From: Streptomyces wedmorensis
GTDB taxonomy: Bacteria > Actinomycetota > Actinomycetes > Streptomycetales > Streptomycetaceae
DNA: 64,000 nt
Assembly (NCBI RefSeq): GCF_000716445.1
Contig: NZ_JNWK01000028.1
Span: 1-64,000 of the forward strand
Direction: 5' to 3'
How positions within the stretch are numbered: the first letter of the stretch is position 1; each line of letters starts with the position of its first letter. A program made the position numbers and the translations under genes. Positions 62,550 through 64,000 of this stretch are shown piece by piece. Under the pieces are notes generated by a model. It did not search any database, had not been told where the DNA came from, and saw only the letters and a list, made by a program, of their open reading frames with translations.

Positions 62550-63323
62550 TCACACCCACCCCCTTCGAGCCGCTTCCGCACCCGCGCGGAAGCGGCTCGT
62601 CGTGCCGAGGGCGGCCATCAGCTCGCCGACCCGGCGGCTGTAGGTCCGCGCCGACATGCCGAGCCGGGCCGCGGCCGTCTCGTCGGTGAGCCCGGACAGG
62701 AGGGCGTCGAGGACCGGCCGCAGCTGGGGCGGCAGACCGCTCGGCGGGGGCGGGGGCGGCGGTCTGTACGTCAGCTCCTCGGCCGCCGCCCAGCAGGTGT
62801 GATGGGCGCGGACGAGGGCCTGCACCACCACCGGGTCCCGGATCAGCAGCAGCCCGTTGTAGAGCAGCTCCAGGTCGAGCGGGACCGCGGCCACCGTACG
62901 GTCGACGACGATCATCTTGAACGGGATCGCGTCCGCCAGGCGGGCCCGGCCGGGGATCCGGAGCCCCCCTTCGAGCCGGGGCAGGGCGTGCTTCGGGACG
63001 ATCCGTCTGACCTCGTCGGCCCGTTCCGCCGCGGCCCGCATGCACGCTCCCGCCAGCTCCAGGAACGGCCCGGGGATGGCGCAGCCCGCGGAGGCGACGG
63101 GGTCGTCGAAGGTCAGCAGCTCGTACCGGGTGGAAGCGGCCAGCCCGGCGAGCGCGGCGCTGATGCTCCGCGCACCCCGGACCGGGCGCCCCGCGGGCCG
63201 CTGTCCCTCGGTCGCGGCCCGGTTCATCGCCGAACGGGCGAGCATCACGGAGCCCGCGCTCTCTGCCACCGCTGACCACCCCCGCCCGATCGATGTCCAC
63301 TCCATGTACGCATGTGACTGCAC
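62550..63323 (-). CDS. LuxR-type regulator, paralog of the 2240-3226 regulator without the N-terminal winged helix
   Basis: The 257-residue protein has a sensor region (PFKMIVVDRTVAAVPLDLEL) and a C-terminal LuxR HTH (LDALLSGLTDETAAARLGMS, ARTYSRRVGELMAALGTTSR, FRAGAEAARRGWV) that align by eye with the regulator at 2240-3226. The TrmB-like N-terminal wing is missing. The start is uncertain: GTG 63323 and ATG 63305 are possible, and coding bias strengthens only near a GTG close to 63270. A small ORF with a good ribosome site precedes it on the same strand. Confidence 0.8.
   Translation of the reverse strand: MQSHAYMEWTSIGRGWSAVAESAGSVMLARSAMNRAATEGQRPAGRPVRGARSISAALAGLAASTRYELLTFDDPVASAGCAIPGPFLELAGACMRAAAERADEVRRIVPKHALPRLEGGLRIPGRARLADAIPFKMIVVDRTVAAVPLDLELLYNGLLLIRDPVVVQALVRAHHTCWAAAEELTYRPPPPPPPSGLPPQLRPVLDALLSGLTDETAAARLGMSARTYSRRVGELMAALGTTSRFRAGAEAARRGWV
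62566..62599 (+). terminator. Terminator of the ABC operon inside the LuxR coding end
   Basis: A perfect 14-base-pair stem (CGAGCCGCTTCCGC with GCGGAAGCGGCTCG) with a 6-base loop lies 34 bases after the permease stop. The same bases encode the last residues of the convergent LuxR-type regulator (SRFRAGAEAARRG). Confidence 0.7.
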
Positions 63324-63406
63324 ACGGTGACAACCCCTGTTGAGAAGGATGGCGAATCCATGCCACCCGGGTGCGCTTCCGTCGCCGTTGCCGCATCGAG
63401 ATCCAT
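63245..63406 (-). CDS. Candidate small ORF upstream of the LuxR-type regulator
   Basis: A 53-codon frame starts at ATG 63406 six bases after AAGGAG, the best ribosome site nearby. It reads MDLDAATATEAHPGGMDSPS then FSTGVVTVCSHMRTWSG, with a Gly-Gly in the middle as in some peptide leaders. It overlaps the start of the regulator frame. Its third-position GC is only about 60 percent, much lower than real genes here, so it may not be coding. A short peptide of about 35 residues could still be its biological core. Confidence 0.28.
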   Translation of the reverse strand: MDLDAATATEAHPGGMDSPSFSTGVVTVCSHMRTWSGHRSGGGGQRWQRARAP

Positions 63407-63484
63407 CCGCAACTCCTTCGACTGCTCCATCCGGTCCTCTCGTTCGTCACATTCACAAGTGCCTTACGAAGAGGGGGAGATGTC

Positions 63485-64000
63485 ATGGAGCGACCGAACA
63501 CGACGGCGGCCCGGCGCCGCGGGGCCCGGTTCCCGGCCGCGATCGCCGCGCTGCTCGCGGCCGGACTGGCCGTCACCGGCTGTGGCGCGAACGGCGAGCA
63601 CACGAGCGCCGACCGGGGGGTGAGCGGCGGCGGCAGGACCGCCCCGGCGGCCCCCGACGGCGGGCGCGCCGGGACCGCGGCGCCCGGGGAGGGCGAGCAG
63701 CGCTCGCCGGTGCCCGCCCCCGACTACCTGTCCACCTTCGCGCTGGACGTCGACACCGCTTCGTACGGCTACGCGCGCCGCGCGCTCGCCGAGGGGCGGC
63801 TGCCCGAGCCGGCGACCGTGCGCCCCGAGGAGTTCGTCAACAGTTTCCGGCCGGACTACCCGCGTCCGGCGGACAACGGCTTCAGCGTGACCGTCGACGG
63901 GGCCCGCACCGGGCGGGACGGCTGGTCCCTGGTCAGGGTCGGGCTCGCCACCCGGGGCGCGGACCGGGCCGCCGAACGCCCGCCGGCCGCCCTCACCTTC
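63485..64000 (+). CDS. VWA-domain lipoprotein (partial, runs off right edge)
   Basis: The visible 172 residues start [20 protein letters not shown] behind GAGGGGGAG. A lipoprotein signal ends at the lipobox LAVTGC. After a disordered Gly/Ala/Pro segment come DYLSTFALDVDTASYGYARR and ATVRPEEFVNSFRPDYPRPA, the N-terminal part of the YfbK-like VWA proteins that precedes a von Willebrand factor A domain. The VWA and C-terminal domains would lie outside the window. Role is unknown. Confidence 0.88.
   Translation, partial: MERPNTTAARRRGARFPAAIAALLAAGLAVTGCGANGEHTSADRGVSGGGRTAPAAPDGGRAGTAAPGEGEQRSPVPAPDYLSTFALDVDTASYGYARRALAEGRLPEPATVRPEEFVNSFRPDYPRPADNGFSVTVDGARTGRDGWSLVRVGLATRGADRAAERPPAALTF

Overview
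The window is chromosomal DNA from a Streptomyces or a close actinomycete relative. Evidence is the very high GC with strong GC bias at third codon positions, many GTG starts, start/stop overlaps of four bases (GTGA or ATGA), leaderless promoters, and a gene set I remember from the S. coelicolor chromosome between the leucine-degradation (liu) genes and citA/mmsA. No rRNA, tRNA, CRISPR array, insertion sequence or prophage was recognised. The first and last genes are cut by the window edges.

Layout. 0-3.3 kb: a secreted CHAP amidase with repeats, then a small operon for a secreted peptide carrying a repeated DGIIWDS motif, divergent from a two-headed TrmB/LuxR-type regulator. 3.3-9.7 kb: the liu-type operon (acyl-CoA carboxylase beta and alpha, HMG-CoA lyase, acyl-CoA dehydrogenase) with its divergent TetR regulator and paired operators. 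9.7-20.1 kb: a nuclease-toxin-like protein with an LQRxAGN segment, a phosphatase-type protein, a CDF metal transporter, thioesterase plus long-chain-type acyl-CoA dehydrogenase, a membrane-anchored HTH protein, and an unusual metalloprotease/trypsin-like protease pair. 20-25 kb: PucR regulator, agmatinase-type ureohydrolase and a ThDP enzyme. 25-33.9 kb: fused ABC exporter and several secreted proteins (S28 tripeptidyl peptidase, GH3 hexosaminidase).

34-38.5 kb: a LacI-controlled sugar or cyclitol catabolic operon containing a DUF993 protein. 38.5-43.7 kb: VapBC, DUF937 protein, RecD2-type helicase and citrate synthase. 44-48.4 kb: CsoR-boxed copZ/copA, then a PrsW protease gene and a CPA2 antiporter that both lack their 5' ends and meet head to head, which looks like a deletion junction. 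48.4-52 kb: TetR with a divergent MMPL exporter, and a small HTH protein. 52-58.5 kb: inositol catabolism (iolE divergent from iolC-iolB-iolD-mmsA). 58.5-64 kb: GNAT, a hydrolase-ABC ATPase fusion with its permease, a second LuxR-type regulator of the same family as the first, and a VWA lipoprotein.

The core genes work in branched-chain amino acid and fatty-acid breakdown, inositol use, copper efflux and the TCA cycle. The best candidates for undescribed biology are the repeat peptide with its regulator, the LQRxAGN nuclease, the protease pair with a coupled 34-residue ORF, the DUF993 operon and the hydrolase-ATPase fusion.
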